Below are positions 16,498 to 24,196 of a stretch of 43,891 nucleotides of DNA, piece by piece. A program made the position numbers and the translations under genes. The stretch is taken from NCBI GenBank assembly GCA_036260375.1, contig DASZZZ010000081.1, forward strand, positions 1 to 43,891, given 5' to 3'. The notes under the pieces are model-generated. The model did not search any database, was not told where the DNA came from, and saw only the letters and a list, made by a program, of their open reading frames with translations. Positions within the stretch are counted from its first letter, which is position 1. Each line of letters begins with the position of its first letter. The stretch comes from DASZZZ01 sp036260375. GTDB lineage: Bacteria; Actinomycetota; CADDZG01; WHSQ01.

Positions 16498-17082
16498 CTA
16501 GAGGGCGCCGGCGGCGGCCAGCGCGGCTGCGACGACGACGCCCAGCGCGAGCGCGTTGAGGAGGCGCGGCCAGCGGGCGGTCGCGGCCCGCTCGAGGTCG
16601 TCGACGCCGCTCGCGCCGGCCACGTGAGCGCCGGCCACGGCCAGCGCGCGCGCGAGCCCGAAGGGCGCGCACACGACCACGCCGGTCACCGGGCTGCCCG
16701 ACGCGATCGCGGCGACCGACACCGCGACGAACGTGCCGAACGTGAGAAACGTCAGGAAGCCGATGCCGAGGCCGACCCCGTAGAGGAACGCGGCGACCGG
16801 CGGCGAGTAGAAGCTGTGCCACCACGACGGCACCTGGCGGTGACGGTCGGGCACCGGCACCGGCACGCCGAGGCCCTCGCGCAACAGGTAGAGGGCCGCG
16901 ACCGCTGCGACGAGCCATGCCCCCGCGTCGCCCCACGGCGCGCCCAGCAGCGCGCCGAGAGCGCCGAGCGCGGCCCCGAACGTCGCCGCGGCCAGCGTCG
17001 CGCCGAGGGCGTGGAGCGCGACGGCGACGCGATAGCGGCTGCGGCGATCCCCGTGCACGACGGGGGCGATGGTCTCGACCAT
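16498..17082 (-). CDS. MauF/DsbD-like polytopic membrane protein
   Basis: A 194-residue protein with about five hydrophobic helices. The central stretch SPPVAAFLYGVGLGIGFLTF and the later VVVCAPFGLARAL recall MauF and the DsbD/CcdA-like superfamily. That assignment is from memory and supported by position: it is the last gene after MauD-like and MauA-like genes on the same strand. In methylotrophs mauF is needed for maturation or export of methylamine dehydrogenase. Start is ATG 17082 with GAGG seven bases ahead. A gap of 68 bases separates it from the MauA-like stop. Helix count fits, but no catalytic Cys pair is visible, so electron transfer by this protein is doubtful. Confidence 0.6.
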   Translation of the reverse strand: MVETIAPVVHGDRRSRYRVAVALHALGATLAAATFGAALGALGALLGAPWGDAGAWLVAAVAALYLLREGLGVPVPVPDRHRQVPSWWHSFYSPPVAAFLYGVGLGIGFLTFLTFGTFVAVSVAAIASGSPVTGVVVCAPFGLARALAVAGAHVAGASGVDDLERAATARWPRLLNALALGVVVAAALAAAGAL

Positions 17083-17150
17083 CGACAGGCCTCAGGGCGA
17101 GAACAGCGTCGACAGCCCCGCGACGACCGACGCCGCGACGACGGCGGAGG

Positions 17151-17681
17151 TCAGCAAGCGATGTTGGTGTCGCGGTACAGGATGCAGAAGACCTTGCGCC
17201 CGCCGCTGCAGTAGCCGGTCACCGCGCGGTCGCCGTTGATGCGCGTGTCGGAGTACGAGCAGCAGTCGTCGATCTTGCGGATGCGCCCGTTGCAGCAGCG
17301 CGCCCACGCGACGCCGAACACGGGCGAGCCGGTCCCCGGATACAGGTCCGGCACGACCTTCTGGCACACCTTGCGGCGCCGTTGCTCGCGCGACGTGTAG
17401 ATGCGGCCCTCGTCGTCGACCGGGTAGCCGTAGTACGGGTGCACCGGCTTGCCGTACTTGTCGACGCGCGACTCCGGCGCGAACGGGTGCGGGCACGAGC
17501 CGGTCGTGTAGAGGTGTCCGCAGATGTGGTGCGCCTCGGCGCGATCCGGCCGGAGCGCGACCGCGACCATCGGGCCGCCCACGAGGGCGACGACGCCCTG
17601 CCCCACGCGGCCGAGGAACGAGCGCCGGCTCGAGCGTTGCGCGAGCGAGGTCGTCGCTCGTTCGGTTCGGTGAGTGAGCAT
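17151..17681 (-). CDS. Tat-exported cysteine-rich protein related to methylamine dehydrogenase light chain (MauA-like)
   Basis: 176 residues. The N-terminus has a twin-arginine signal (SSRRSFLGRVGQGVVALVGG) with a probable cut near AEA at residue 49. The mature part has ten cysteines, including vicinal pairs in WARCCNG and DDCCSYSD and a final Cys, a pattern matching the disulfide-laced small subunit of methylamine dehydrogenase. By memory alignment the tryptophan of VAWARCC corresponds to one tryptophan of the TTQ cofactor, but the second cofactor tryptophan, in a W-C-x-G context, is tyrosine here (GYCSGG). Its ATG overlaps the stop of the MauD-like gene (TGATG), indicating translational coupling. 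No MauB or MauG is encoded nearby, so the partner and any cofactor are unknown. Confidence 0.72.
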   Translation of the reverse strand: MLTHRTERATTSLAQRSSRRSFLGRVGQGVVALVGGPMVAVALRPDRAEAHHICGHLYTTGSCPHPFAPESRVDKYGKPVHPYYGYPVDDEGRIYTSREQRRRKVCQKVVPDLYPGTGSPVFGVAWARCCNGRIRKIDDCCSYSDTRINGDRAVTGYCSGGRKVFCILYRDTNIAC

Positions 17682-18250
17682 CAGCCGGCCTCCCTCAGTC
17701 TGCGGCGCGCCGTGTCGACGAGCCCCTCCAGCTGCTCCAGGTTGTTGGCGGTTCCCTTGGCGCGCACGACGCCCGTCGCGTCGAGCACGACGACGTACGG
17801 CGTCCCGGGGATGCGGTAGCCGCTCGCGAGGTCGAGCGACGCGATCACCGGCGCGCGCACCGAGCTGCGGTCGAGCACGCGCACGGTCGCCTCGGGCTCC
17901 ATGTCGGTGATGACGTAGGGCGACAGCTCGCCGGCGTCGGCGACCGCGCGCACCGCGGGCAGCACGTCGGCGCACACCTTGCAGCCCGGAGAGACGAACA
18001 GCAGCAGCTGCGCGCGGCCCGGGCCCCCGATCGTCACGCGTCGCCCGTCGACGTCGCGCACGTCGAGCGGCTCCGGCGCCTCGCCTAGCGCCGGGCCCTC
18101 GTCGTCGAGCTCGAGCGCGCCACGGGGGCCGAGCCGGAGGTGGAGCGTGCCGATCTGGCGCGCCAGGGCGACGACGACGACGCACAGGACGACGACCAGC
18201 ACCCACAGCGCGGCGTACGACGCCGCCCACCACCCGGACATAGGCCGCAT
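17681..18250 (-). CDS. MauD-like membrane-anchored thioredoxin-fold protein
   Basis: 189 residues: one N-terminal membrane helix (about 9-31), a short linker, and a thioredoxin-like domain with LLLFVSPGCKVCADVLPAV, in which C-K-V-C is the redox pair, and the cis-proline loop IPGTPYVVVLD. This is the layout of MauD, which in methylotrophs helps form or shuffle the disulfides of MauA; the gene is coupled to the MauA-like gene by a stop/start overlap. ATG 18250 is chosen because GGGAG stands six bases ahead; an alternative ATG lies at 18241. A general TlpA/ResA-type role is the alternative, but the neighbours favour dedicated maturation of the downstream cysteine-rich product. Confidence 0.82.
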   Translation of the reverse strand: MRPMSGWWAASYAALWVLVVVLCVVVVALARQIGTLHLRLGPRGALELDDEGPALGEAPEPLDVRDVDGRRVTIGGPGRAQLLLFVSPGCKVCADVLPAVRAVADAGELSPYVITDMEPEATVRVLDRSSVRAPVIASLDLASGYRIPGTPYVVVLDATGVVRAKGTANNLEQLEGLVDTARRRLREAG

Positions 18251-18290
18251 GGTACTCCCGAGCCGCGCGGCACCGGAGTTTTCTTCGCCG

Positions 18291-18443
18291 GGCGCTCTGG
18301 GCGCACGCACGCCGGGCACTCCAAACCGTTCTGAGTCGGCCCGTCGCACGTGCGCCCTCCGCTCGGCTCGGGCGCTCCGGGCGCACGCACGCCGGGCACT
18401 CCAAACCGTTCTGAGTCGGCCCGTCGCACGTGCGCCCTCCGCT
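18291..18443. repeat. Two 73-bp direct repeats in a divergent intergenic region
   Basis: Copy 1 (18291-18363) and copy 2 (18371-18443) differ at one position (CTCTGG versus CTCCGG) and have an 80-bp period. Within each, GGGCGCAC near the left end is the inverse complement of GTGCGCCC near the right end, so each copy could fold into a long-loop hairpin. They fill most of the 237-bp space between the divergent MauD-like and MauE-like genes and may carry regulatory sites for both. Confidence 0.9.
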
Positions 18444-18487
18444 GCATTTCGTCGTCGCAGGGCCGCGCCGCGCGTAGGATGCGTGCG

Positions 18488-19024
18488 ATGCCCGAGTCCG
18501 TCGTGTCCGTCGTCGCTCTCGCCCTCGCCGTGACGTTCGCGTGGGCGGGCCTCGCCAAGCTCGCGTTGCTCGGGCGCTGGCGCGCGGCGCTCGCGGGGTA
18601 CGGGCTCGGCCGGTCGCTCGAGACGGTCGCGGCCCCCGGCGTCCCGATCGCCGAGCTCGCGGTCGCCGTGCTGCTCGTGGCGGGGCCTCCGCGCGTCGGC
18701 GCCGCGCTCGCGCTGGCGCTGCTCGCGGGCTTCTCGTGGGTCGTCGCCCGCGCCGGTGCCGGGGGCCGGACGAGCCTTCCGTGCGGCTGCTTCGGGTCGA
18801 GCGCGACGCGCGACTACCGCACGATGCTCGTGCGCAACGCCGTCCTCGCCGTCGCGACCGCGACCGTCCTCGTCGCGGGCCGGGACGTCGCGGTGCTCGA
18901 GGAGCTTCCCGTGCCGGACGCCGGCGACGCGCTGCCGGCCGCGCTCGTCGCGGCCGCGCTCGCGTTCGGCGCGTGGATGGTGCGGGAGGTCACGCAGGGC
19001 TTCGGCCGGGGGTCGCAGCGGTGA
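18488..19024 (+). CDS. MauE/DoxX-like membrane protein
   Basis: 178 residues with four to five membrane helices, starting FAWAGLAKLALLGRWRAAL and containing the motif SLPCGCFGSS, the C-x-C loop conserved in MauE-type proteins of the DoxX-like group. MauE is known to be needed, with MauD, for stable disulfide-bonded MauA; here it is transcribed away from the MauD/MauA-like genes. ATG 18488 is preferred over ATG 18479: TAGGAT seven bases upstream could be either a -10 box of a leaderless mRNA or a weak ribosome site. The next gene overlaps its stop by GTGA. Confidence 0.78.
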   Translation: MPESVVSVVALALAVTFAWAGLAKLALLGRWRAALAGYGLGRSLETVAAPGVPIAELAVAVLLVAGPPRVGAALALALLAGFSWVVARAGAGGRTSLPCGCFGSSATRDYRTMLVRNAVLAVATATVLVAGRDVAVLEELPVPDAGDALPAALVAAALAFGAWMVREVTQGFGRGSQR

Positions 19025-19584
19025 TCGCACGCCGGGTCGCGTTGCTCGTCGCCGTCGTCGGCGCAGTCGCGGCGCTCGCGCCGTTCGTCGCGGGGGCGAA
19101 CCACCTCGACGTCGAGGACCCGAACGACGTCGACGGCCGCCTCGACGTCAAGCGCGTCGAGACCGGCGGCACCGACCGTCCGCGCTGGAAGGTCGTGACG
19201 TACTCGACGTGGCAGGTCAAGCGCATTCGCGACAAGGGTTACTTCCTCGTCTACCTCGACACCTTCGGCGACGAGTGGTTCGACTACTACGCGCTCGTTC
19301 GCTCGGACGGCAGGCATCTGCGCGCGTCGCTGTGGCGCGACCGGCGCGTGAAGGCGGACAAGTACGTGTCCGAGCTCGACGAGTACCGCAAGGGCGAGCG
19401 CTCGGTCGTCGTGCGCGTGCCGCTCGCGAAGGTCAAGCTCCCCGACACGCGCTTGTTCTACCGCTGGTACGTGCAGACGCTGTTCATCGGTAAGAGCTGT
19501 CAGAACGTGTGCTTCGACCGCGCTCCCGACGGCGAGCCGATGGTCGAGCCCAACCCCGCGGTGACGCCCACGCCGACCGAGTGA
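19021..19584 (+). CDS. Secreted hypothetical protein linked to the mau-like cluster
   Basis: I recognise no family. The 187-residue product has a signal peptide (RRVALLVAVVGAVAALAPFVAGA) and a mature region rich in aromatic and charged residues, predicted beta-sandwich (VYLDTFGDEWFDYYALVRSD, VVVRVPLAKVKL). It has two close cysteines in SCQNVCFDRAPD and a Pro/Thr tail. Its GTG overlaps the stop of the MauE-like gene and its own stop overlaps the next start, so the three genes form one translationally coupled operon. Two mature cysteines make it a possible client of the disulfide machinery beside it; that is speculation. Confidence 0.82.
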   Translation: MIARRVALLVAVVGAVAALAPFVAGANHLDVEDPNDVDGRLDVKRVETGGTDRPRWKVVTYSTWQVKRIRDKGYFLVYLDTFGDEWFDYYALVRSDGRHLRASLWRDRRVKADKYVSELDEYRKGERSVVVRVPLAKVKLPDTRLFYRWYVQTLFIGKSCQNVCFDRAPDGEPMVEPNPAVTPTPTE

Positions 19585-21176
19585 CGCGATTGAGCGCGCG
19601 GCTCGTCGTGCTCGGGTGGGACTCCGCGACCTTCGACGTCGTCGACCCGCTGATCGACGCGGGCCGCCTCCCGGTGCTGGCCGACCTCGCGCGCCGCGGG
19701 GCGCGCGCCCCGCTGCGCTCGACGTGGCCGCCGATGACCGACTGCGCGTGGACGTCGGCGTTCACGGGCCGCAACCCCGGTGCGCACGGGATCTTCGGCT
19801 CGTGGTACCGGGCACCGGGCGCGTACGAATGCCGTTACTTCTCGGCCCGCGACCGTCGCGTCCCGGCCCTGTGGGAGCTCGCCGACGGCGTCCGCTTCCT
19901 CGTGTGGAACGTCCCGATGACGTTTCCGCCCGCGCCCGTCGACGGCGCGATGGTCGCGGGGTACGGCGCGCCGCCCGGCTCCCGTTTCTGCACGCCCGAC
20001 GACCTCCAGGACGAGCTCGCGCGGCGCTGGCCGCTCGACGACCTCGTCGACCGCGCGCCGCACGGCTCGCTCGAGGCGTTCCTCGACGACCTGCTGCGCG
20101 GGTTGAGGGCCCAGGCCGAGGCGCTGCCGTGGGCGGCGCGCGCCGCGGCCGCGGACTGCGTCGTGGCGGTGTGGCCGCACGTCGACCGCGCGCAGCACTT
20201 CTTCTGGCGCTTCCGCGCGACGGACCACCCGCTCGCGCGCGCGGTCGACGCGGTCTACGAGGCGATGGACGCCGCGACCGGCGCGGTCGTCGACGCGTTC
20301 CCCGACGCGGACGTCGTCGTCGTGAGCGACCACGGCGCGGGTCCGTTGCACGGCGACGTCAACGTCGGCGCGTGGCTCGCGCGGCGCGGTCACGCGACGT
20401 ACGGCCGCGCCCGCCGCTCGCCGCTGTCGCTCGCGTACCGGCTGCCGGCCCCCATGCGGCGCGCCGCCAAGCGGCTCGCGCCGCGCACCGCGCGCCGCGC
20501 CGTCGGGGCGGCCGTGTCCGGGCAGCTCGGGCCGTTCGACTGGGGTCGCACCGACGCGTTCCTCGGGGTCCACGGCGACCTGTGGCTCAACCTCGAGGGC
20601 CGCGAGCCGCGCGCGACCGTGCCGCGCGCGCGCGCCGGCGCGCTGCTCGACGAGATCGCCGAGGGCCTCGCGTCGTTGCGGGACCCCGAGCGCGACGCGC
20701 CCGTGCTCGGCGGCGTCCTGCGCCGCGACGAGATCTACTCCGGTCCCGCCCTCGACCTCGCGCCCGACCTCGTCCTCGACTCGTGGTCGACCGGCTACCG
20801 CGTCTCGCCGGGCCGCGCGCCGTCGGAGCGCGACGTCACGGCGCCGGCCGCGCTGTCCGGCGTCGACGTCGCGTGGTCGAGCGACCACCGGCCGCTCGGC
20901 GTGCTCGTCGCCGCGGGGCCGCGCATCGCGCGGCGCGACGCCGGTGAGCCGTCGTTGCTGGACGTGTGCCCGACCGCGCTCGCGCTGCTCGAGCGCGCCG
21001 TGCCCGAGGACCTCGACGGACGCGCCGCCACCGAGATCCTCGACGAGCGGTTCCTGCGCGCCCATCCGGTCACGACCGGCGCGGCGAGCGGTGCGCGCGC
21101 CGCCGGCGGCGACTACTCGCCGGAGGAGGCCGAGGCGGTCGCGGCGCACCTCAAGGACCTCGGCTACATCGAGTAG
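19581..21176 (+). CDS. Alkaline-phosphatase-superfamily phosphodiesterase/nucleotide pyrophosphatase
   Basis: 531 residues of the type I phosphodiesterase fold. LVVLGWDSATFDVVDPLI carries the first metal Asp; the STWPPMTDCAWTSAFTG region holds the nucleophile Thr/Ser; ADCVVAVWPHVDRAQHFFW, VVVVSDHGAGPL and WSSDHRPLGVLVA supply later metal Asp and His residues. Likely hydrolyses phosphodiester or pyrophosphate bonds in nucleotides, lipids or sugars. No signal peptide is visible, so a cytosolic place is possible. Start is GTG 19581, overlapping the previous stop. The last 19 residues, beginning SPEE and ending LKDLGYIE, resemble the tail of the unrelated ribbon-helix-helix protein at 40559-40834. 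Confidence 0.88.
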   Translation: MTRLSARLVVLGWDSATFDVVDPLIDAGRLPVLADLARRGARAPLRSTWPPMTDCAWTSAFTGRNPGAHGIFGSWYRAPGAYECRYFSARDRRVPALWELADGVRFLVWNVPMTFPPAPVDGAMVAGYGAPPGSRFCTPDDLQDELARRWPLDDLVDRAPHGSLEAFLDDLLRGLRAQAEALPWAARAAAADCVVAVWPHVDRAQHFFWRFRATDHPLARAVDAVYEAMDAATGAVVDAFPDADVVVVSDHGAGPLHGDVNVGAWLARRGHATYGRARRSPLSLAYRLPAPMRRAAKRLAPRTARRAVGAAVSGQLGPFDWGRTDAFLGVHGDLWLNLEGREPRATVPRARAGALLDEIAEGLASLRDPERDAPVLGGVLRRDEIYSGPALDLAPDLVLDSWSTGYRVSPGRAPSERDVTAPAALSGVDVAWSSDHRPLGVLVAAGPRIARRDAGEPSLLDVCPTALALLERAVPEDLDGRAATEILDERFLRAHPVTTGAASGARAAGGDYSPEEAEAVAAHLKDLGYIE

Positions 21177-21220
21177 CGCGCGCAACGGGCGCCGCGCGAC
21201 GTCGAGTGGCCGGCGCGCAC

Positions 21221-21249
21221 GGGCGCCGGGGCACGTGACCCCGGCGCCC
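21221..21249. terminator. Bidirectional terminator hairpin
   Basis: A perfect 11-bp stem (GGGCGCCGGGG and its complement) with a 7-nt loop sits between the convergent phosphodiesterase and M23 peptidase genes. Confidence 0.75.
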
Positions 21250-21266
21250 GCCGTCGTTGCGTCAGC

Positions 21267-22451
21267 TCAGCACTGGGGGCCGATCGTGGCGCGGCCCGTG
21301 TACACGTATGCGTCGCTCACCCACGTGCCGTCGGTGAGCTTGTCCCACACCGAGGTCGTGCCGTAGCGGCCGGTGTGCGACGTGCCGTAGCGCCAGCAGC
21401 TGATCGTGATCGTCGCGCCGTCGGCGACCGAGCCGACGATGGCGTAGCCCGTCCCGGGGCCGGAGCGCTTGTTGACGCTCGTGCCGCCGTTCGAGTCGAC
21501 GATGCCCTGGTTCGAGCCGAGCACGCCGTAGTTGTAGAGACCGCCGCCGGGGTAGCGCACGGTGCTGCCGTGCGTCGCGTAGCCGTTGTACGCGGTCGTC
21601 GGCCAGAACACCCACTTGCCGAAGCTCGTGGACGTCAGGTTCTTCGCCGCGTCGGGGCTGCCCGTCACGTAGATCGAGAAGTGCACGTGGTTGCCGGTCG
21701 CGGAGCCGCCGCACGACACGTCGGTACCGATGTAGCCGAGGAACGCCCCGCGCGCGACCGCCGTGCCGCCGCCCGGGTTGATGTTGCCGTGCAGGTGGTA
21801 GTAGTCGGACGCGTAGCCGTTGGAGTGGTAGATGCGGATCCACCCGCGCTGGCTGCTGCACATCATCTTCGCGGTCCCGCCGCCGGCCGCGAGCACTCGT
21901 CCGTCGCCGCCCGCGAGATCGACCGCGTTCATGTTCGTCCCGTGCGGCCCGCCCGTGAGCGTCCACGTCGCGCCCTGCGCGTACGGGAGCATGAGCCCCG
22001 TGTTGTCGCTGCTGACGGCCATCGTGCGCGCGCCGCCGGTCGTGAAGATGTGGCGCTCGCGCGGGACGACGACGGTCGCGGGCGCCGCGCCGCCGAGGTC
22101 GGCGAAGCGCTGCGATCCCTCGAGCCCGACCGTCCAGCCGCCGGCGCCGCGGCGCGCGACGAACAGCCATCCGGTCGGGTACGCGCCCTCGACCGCGGGC
22201 GCCGTCAGCACCGCGGTCCCGGTCGCCCAGCGGCCGTCGCGCCGGTCGACCTTGAACTGCGTCTCGCGTCCCTGCTGCGCGGCCTCGCCGGCGGACAGCT
22301 CGGCGCGCGCCAGGATCGCGTCCGTCACCGCGGTTCGCAGACTTCCCTTCGTCGCTCCGTCGTTCGACGCGGTCGCGACGACGGGGGCCGCGGTGAACGC
22401 CAGCGCGGCGACGACGCCGATCGCCAGCGCGCGGCGGGCGGTGCTCCTCAT
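21267..22451 (-). CDS. Secreted M23-type (LasA/LytM-like) peptidase with SH3-like tail, copy 1
   Basis: Predicted zinc endopeptidase acting on cell-wall peptides outside the membrane. The signal peptide is at residues 1-28. The M23 signature residues are visible: GGPHGTNMNAVDLAGG (His and Asp ligands), SDYYHLHGN, and the H-x-H of NHVHFSIY. The last 75 residues form an SH3-like domain (KRSGPGTGYAIVGSVADG, then WDKLTDGTWVSD) that should bind peptidoglycan or glycans. ATG 22451 follows AAAGGA. It is a close paralogue of the next gene, nearly identical over the C-terminal 130 residues. It may be a lytic toxin for other bacteria or a self-wall remodeller; the sequence does not decide. Confidence 0.88.
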   Translation of the reverse strand: MRSTARRALAIGVVAALAFTAAPVVATASNDGATKGSLRTAVTDAILARAELSAGEAAQQGRETQFKVDRRDGRWATGTAVLTAPAVEGAYPTGWLFVARRGAGGWTVGLEGSQRFADLGGAAPATVVVPRERHIFTTGGARTMAVSSDNTGLMLPYAQGATWTLTGGPHGTNMNAVDLAGGDGRVLAAGGGTAKMMCSSQRGWIRIYHSNGYASDYYHLHGNINPGGGTAVARGAFLGYIGTDVSCGGSATGNHVHFSIYVTGSPDAAKNLTSTSFGKWVFWPTTAYNGYATHGSTVRYPGGGLYNYGVLGSNQGIVDSNGGTSVNKRSGPGTGYAIVGSVADGATITISCWRYGTSHTGRYGTTSVWDKLTDGTWVSDAYVYTGRATIGPQC

Positions 22452-22516
22452 GTCGTGTCCTTTCGTGTCGTGGCGCGCACACCTCGTGGGCGCGCCGTCG
22501 TGCCGGCTCGCGCGCG

Positions 22517-23725
22517 TCAGCACTGCGGGCCGATCGTGTAGGTGCCGGTGTAGACGAACGCGTCGCTGACCCACGTGCCGTCGGTGAGCTTGTCCCACAC
22601 CGAGGTCGTGCCGTAGCGCCCGGCGTGCGACGTCCCGTTGCGCCAGCAGCTGATCGTGATCGTCGCCCCGTCGGCGACCGATCCGACGACGGGGTAGCCG
22701 GTGCCGGGGCCCGAGCGCTTGTTGATGCTCGTGCCGCCGTTCGAGTCGACGATGCCCTGGTTCGCGCCCAGGCGACCGTAGTTGTAGAGGCCGCCGCCCG
22801 GGTATCGGACGGTGCTGCCGTGCGTCGCGTAGCCGTTGTACGGCGTGGTCGGCCAGAACACCCACTTTCCGAAGCTCTTCTGGTACAGCGACGTGCGCGC
22901 GCCGTCCGCGAGCAGCGAGAAGTGGACGTGACGCGCCGACGCCGCGCCGCCGCACGTGATGTCCGTGCCGGTGTATCCGACGTAGGCGCCCTCGGAGATC
23001 GCCGAGCCCGACGCGGGGCTGATGTTGTCCCACAGGTGGTAGTAGTCGGTCGTGTAGCCGGTGGAGTGCGCGATGCGGATCCAGCCACGGCACATCAGGT
23101 ACGCGCTGCCGCTGCCCGCGGCCCTCACGATCTGGTCGCCTCCGGCGAGGTCGATCGAGCTGTAGGGCGTGTCGGAGCCGGCCCACCCGTGCGGGCCGCC
23201 CGGCATCGCCCACGTCTGGTCGAGCGCGTACGGCAACCGCAGGCGCGTGTTGCCGCTGGCGATGACCTGCGGCTTGACGCCGGCGCGCGTGAAGCCGGCG
23301 CGCTCGTGCGCGAGGACGACCGTGCGGGGCGCCATCGCGGCGAGCGAGCGGAACGTCGCGCTGCCCTCGAGACCGACGTCCCACGAGCGCCCGTCGCGGC
23401 GCGCGACGAACAGCCACCCGTCCGGGTACGCGCCCTCGACGTGGGGCGCGGTGAGGACCGCGACGCCGAACGCCCACGTGCGGTCGCCGCTGCGCCGATC
23501 GACGCGCACGCGCGCGTCGCGGCCCTCCGCCGCGGCGGCCGCGGCGGTGACGCCGGCGCGGTCGTAGATCGCCGCGCTGACCGCGGCCGTCAGAGAACGC
23601 GGCGAGCGACGCTCGGACGCGGGCGCCGCGGCCGGCGCGAGCGCGACCGCCGCCACGACGACGAGCGCGACGGCCGCCGCGAGCGATTTCACGCGTGCGC
23701 GGGCCGCGCCGAAGTTCACGTTCAT
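22517..23725 (-). CDS. Secreted M23-type (LasA/LytM-like) peptidase with SH3-like tail, copy 2
   Basis: 402 residues with a signal peptide (about 14-36, LAAAVALVVVAAVALAP). Catalytic motifs: GGPHGWAGSDTPYSSIDLAG, TDYYHLWDN, and H-x-H in ARHVHFSLL. The SH3-like tail, with WDKLTDGTWVSDAFVYTG and a terminal Cys, is almost the same as in the downstream copy. The variable N-terminal half has diverged while the tail is conserved, consistent with tandem duplication plus selection or gene conversion of the binding domain. ATG 23725 follows a purine-rich GAGGGGGAGGGGG ribosome site. A 65-bp gap to the next gene suggests they may be co-transcribed. Confidence 0.88.
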   Translation of the reverse strand: MNVNFGAARARVKSLAAAVALVVVAAVALAPAAAPASERRSPRSLTAAVSAAIYDRAGVTAAAAAAEGRDARVRVDRRSGDRTWAFGVAVLTAPHVEGAYPDGWLFVARRDGRSWDVGLEGSATFRSLAAMAPRTVVLAHERAGFTRAGVKPQVIASGNTRLRLPYALDQTWAMPGGPHGWAGSDTPYSSIDLAGGDQIVRAAGSGSAYLMCRGWIRIAHSTGYTTDYYHLWDNISPASGSAISEGAYVGYTGTDITCGGAASARHVHFSLLADGARTSLYQKSFGKWVFWPTTPYNGYATHGSTVRYPGGGLYNYGRLGANQGIVDSNGGTSINKRSGPGTGYPVVGSVADGATITISCWRNGTSHAGRYGTTSVWDKLTDGTWVSDAFVYTGTYTIGPQC

Positions 23726-23926
23726 GGGACCCCCTCCCCCTCGGCCGGGCCCCCGCCCGGCATTGCCTAGCGGATCGACTCACAGTTGAGCCGACCGTTG
23801 CGGCAGCATAGCGACGCGCGGGCGCGCGCGGGCGGTCCGCGCGAACGTTGGCCGGAGCGCACAACGGCGGCCCGGGACGCGCGCCGTGGCGCCGGCGCGC
23901 GTTGTCCGCGCGAGCCGGCCCGCGTC

Positions 23927-24157
23927 CTAGCGCCCCGGAGGTTGCTTCCAGACGTCGCGCGGCGGTGCCGTCGGACGTCGCGACGCACGGCGGCGTTCGG
24001 CCGCGGCCCTGCGCTCCGCGTCGCGCTTGAGGTTGCGCCATATCAGGCGCGACCCGACGATCCACGCGATCGACGCGACGATCAGCAGCACGCACGCGAT
24101 CGTCAGCGCGGGGTCGCGCACGAGCTCGCCGAAGTTACCGGGCGCCGCCAACCTCAT
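23927..24157 (-). CDS. Small single-helix membrane protein
   Basis: 76 residues: one membrane helix (about 16-36, LTIACVLLIVASIAWIVGS) followed by a strongly basic tail rich in arginine and alanine and ending in WKQPPGR. The positive tail should stay in the cytoplasm. I recognise no family. It is divergent from larE. The clear helix-plus-basic-tail design favours a real gene, although no good ribosome site is seen. Confidence 0.6.
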   Translation of the reverse strand: MRLAAPGNFGELVRDPALTIACVLLIVASIAWIVGSRLIWRNLKRDAERRAAAERRRASRRPTAPPRDVWKQPPGR

Positions 24158-24196
24158 CGAGCGGTCAACCTACCCGCACGATGGCAAGATGACGTC

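Noticed and set aside
17151..17681. Functional methylamine dehydrogenase small subunit
   Set aside because: No large subunit, no MauG, and one cofactor tryptophan position appears to be tyrosine; only a relationship is claimed.
18291..18443. CRISPR-like array
   Set aside because: Only two units, 73 bp each, 7-bp separation, no cas genes.
18251..19030. Minus-strand extension of the MauD-like frame through the repeats
   Set aside because: Runs antisense to the MauE-like gene and across the intergenic repeats; arginine-rich, and a well-placed ATG with ribosome site exists at 18250.
23726..23926. c-di-AMP (ydaO-type) riboswitch before the cell-wall peptidase genes
   Set aside because: Such riboswitches often precede wall hydrolases in actinobacteria, but I could not find the conserved sequence blocks.
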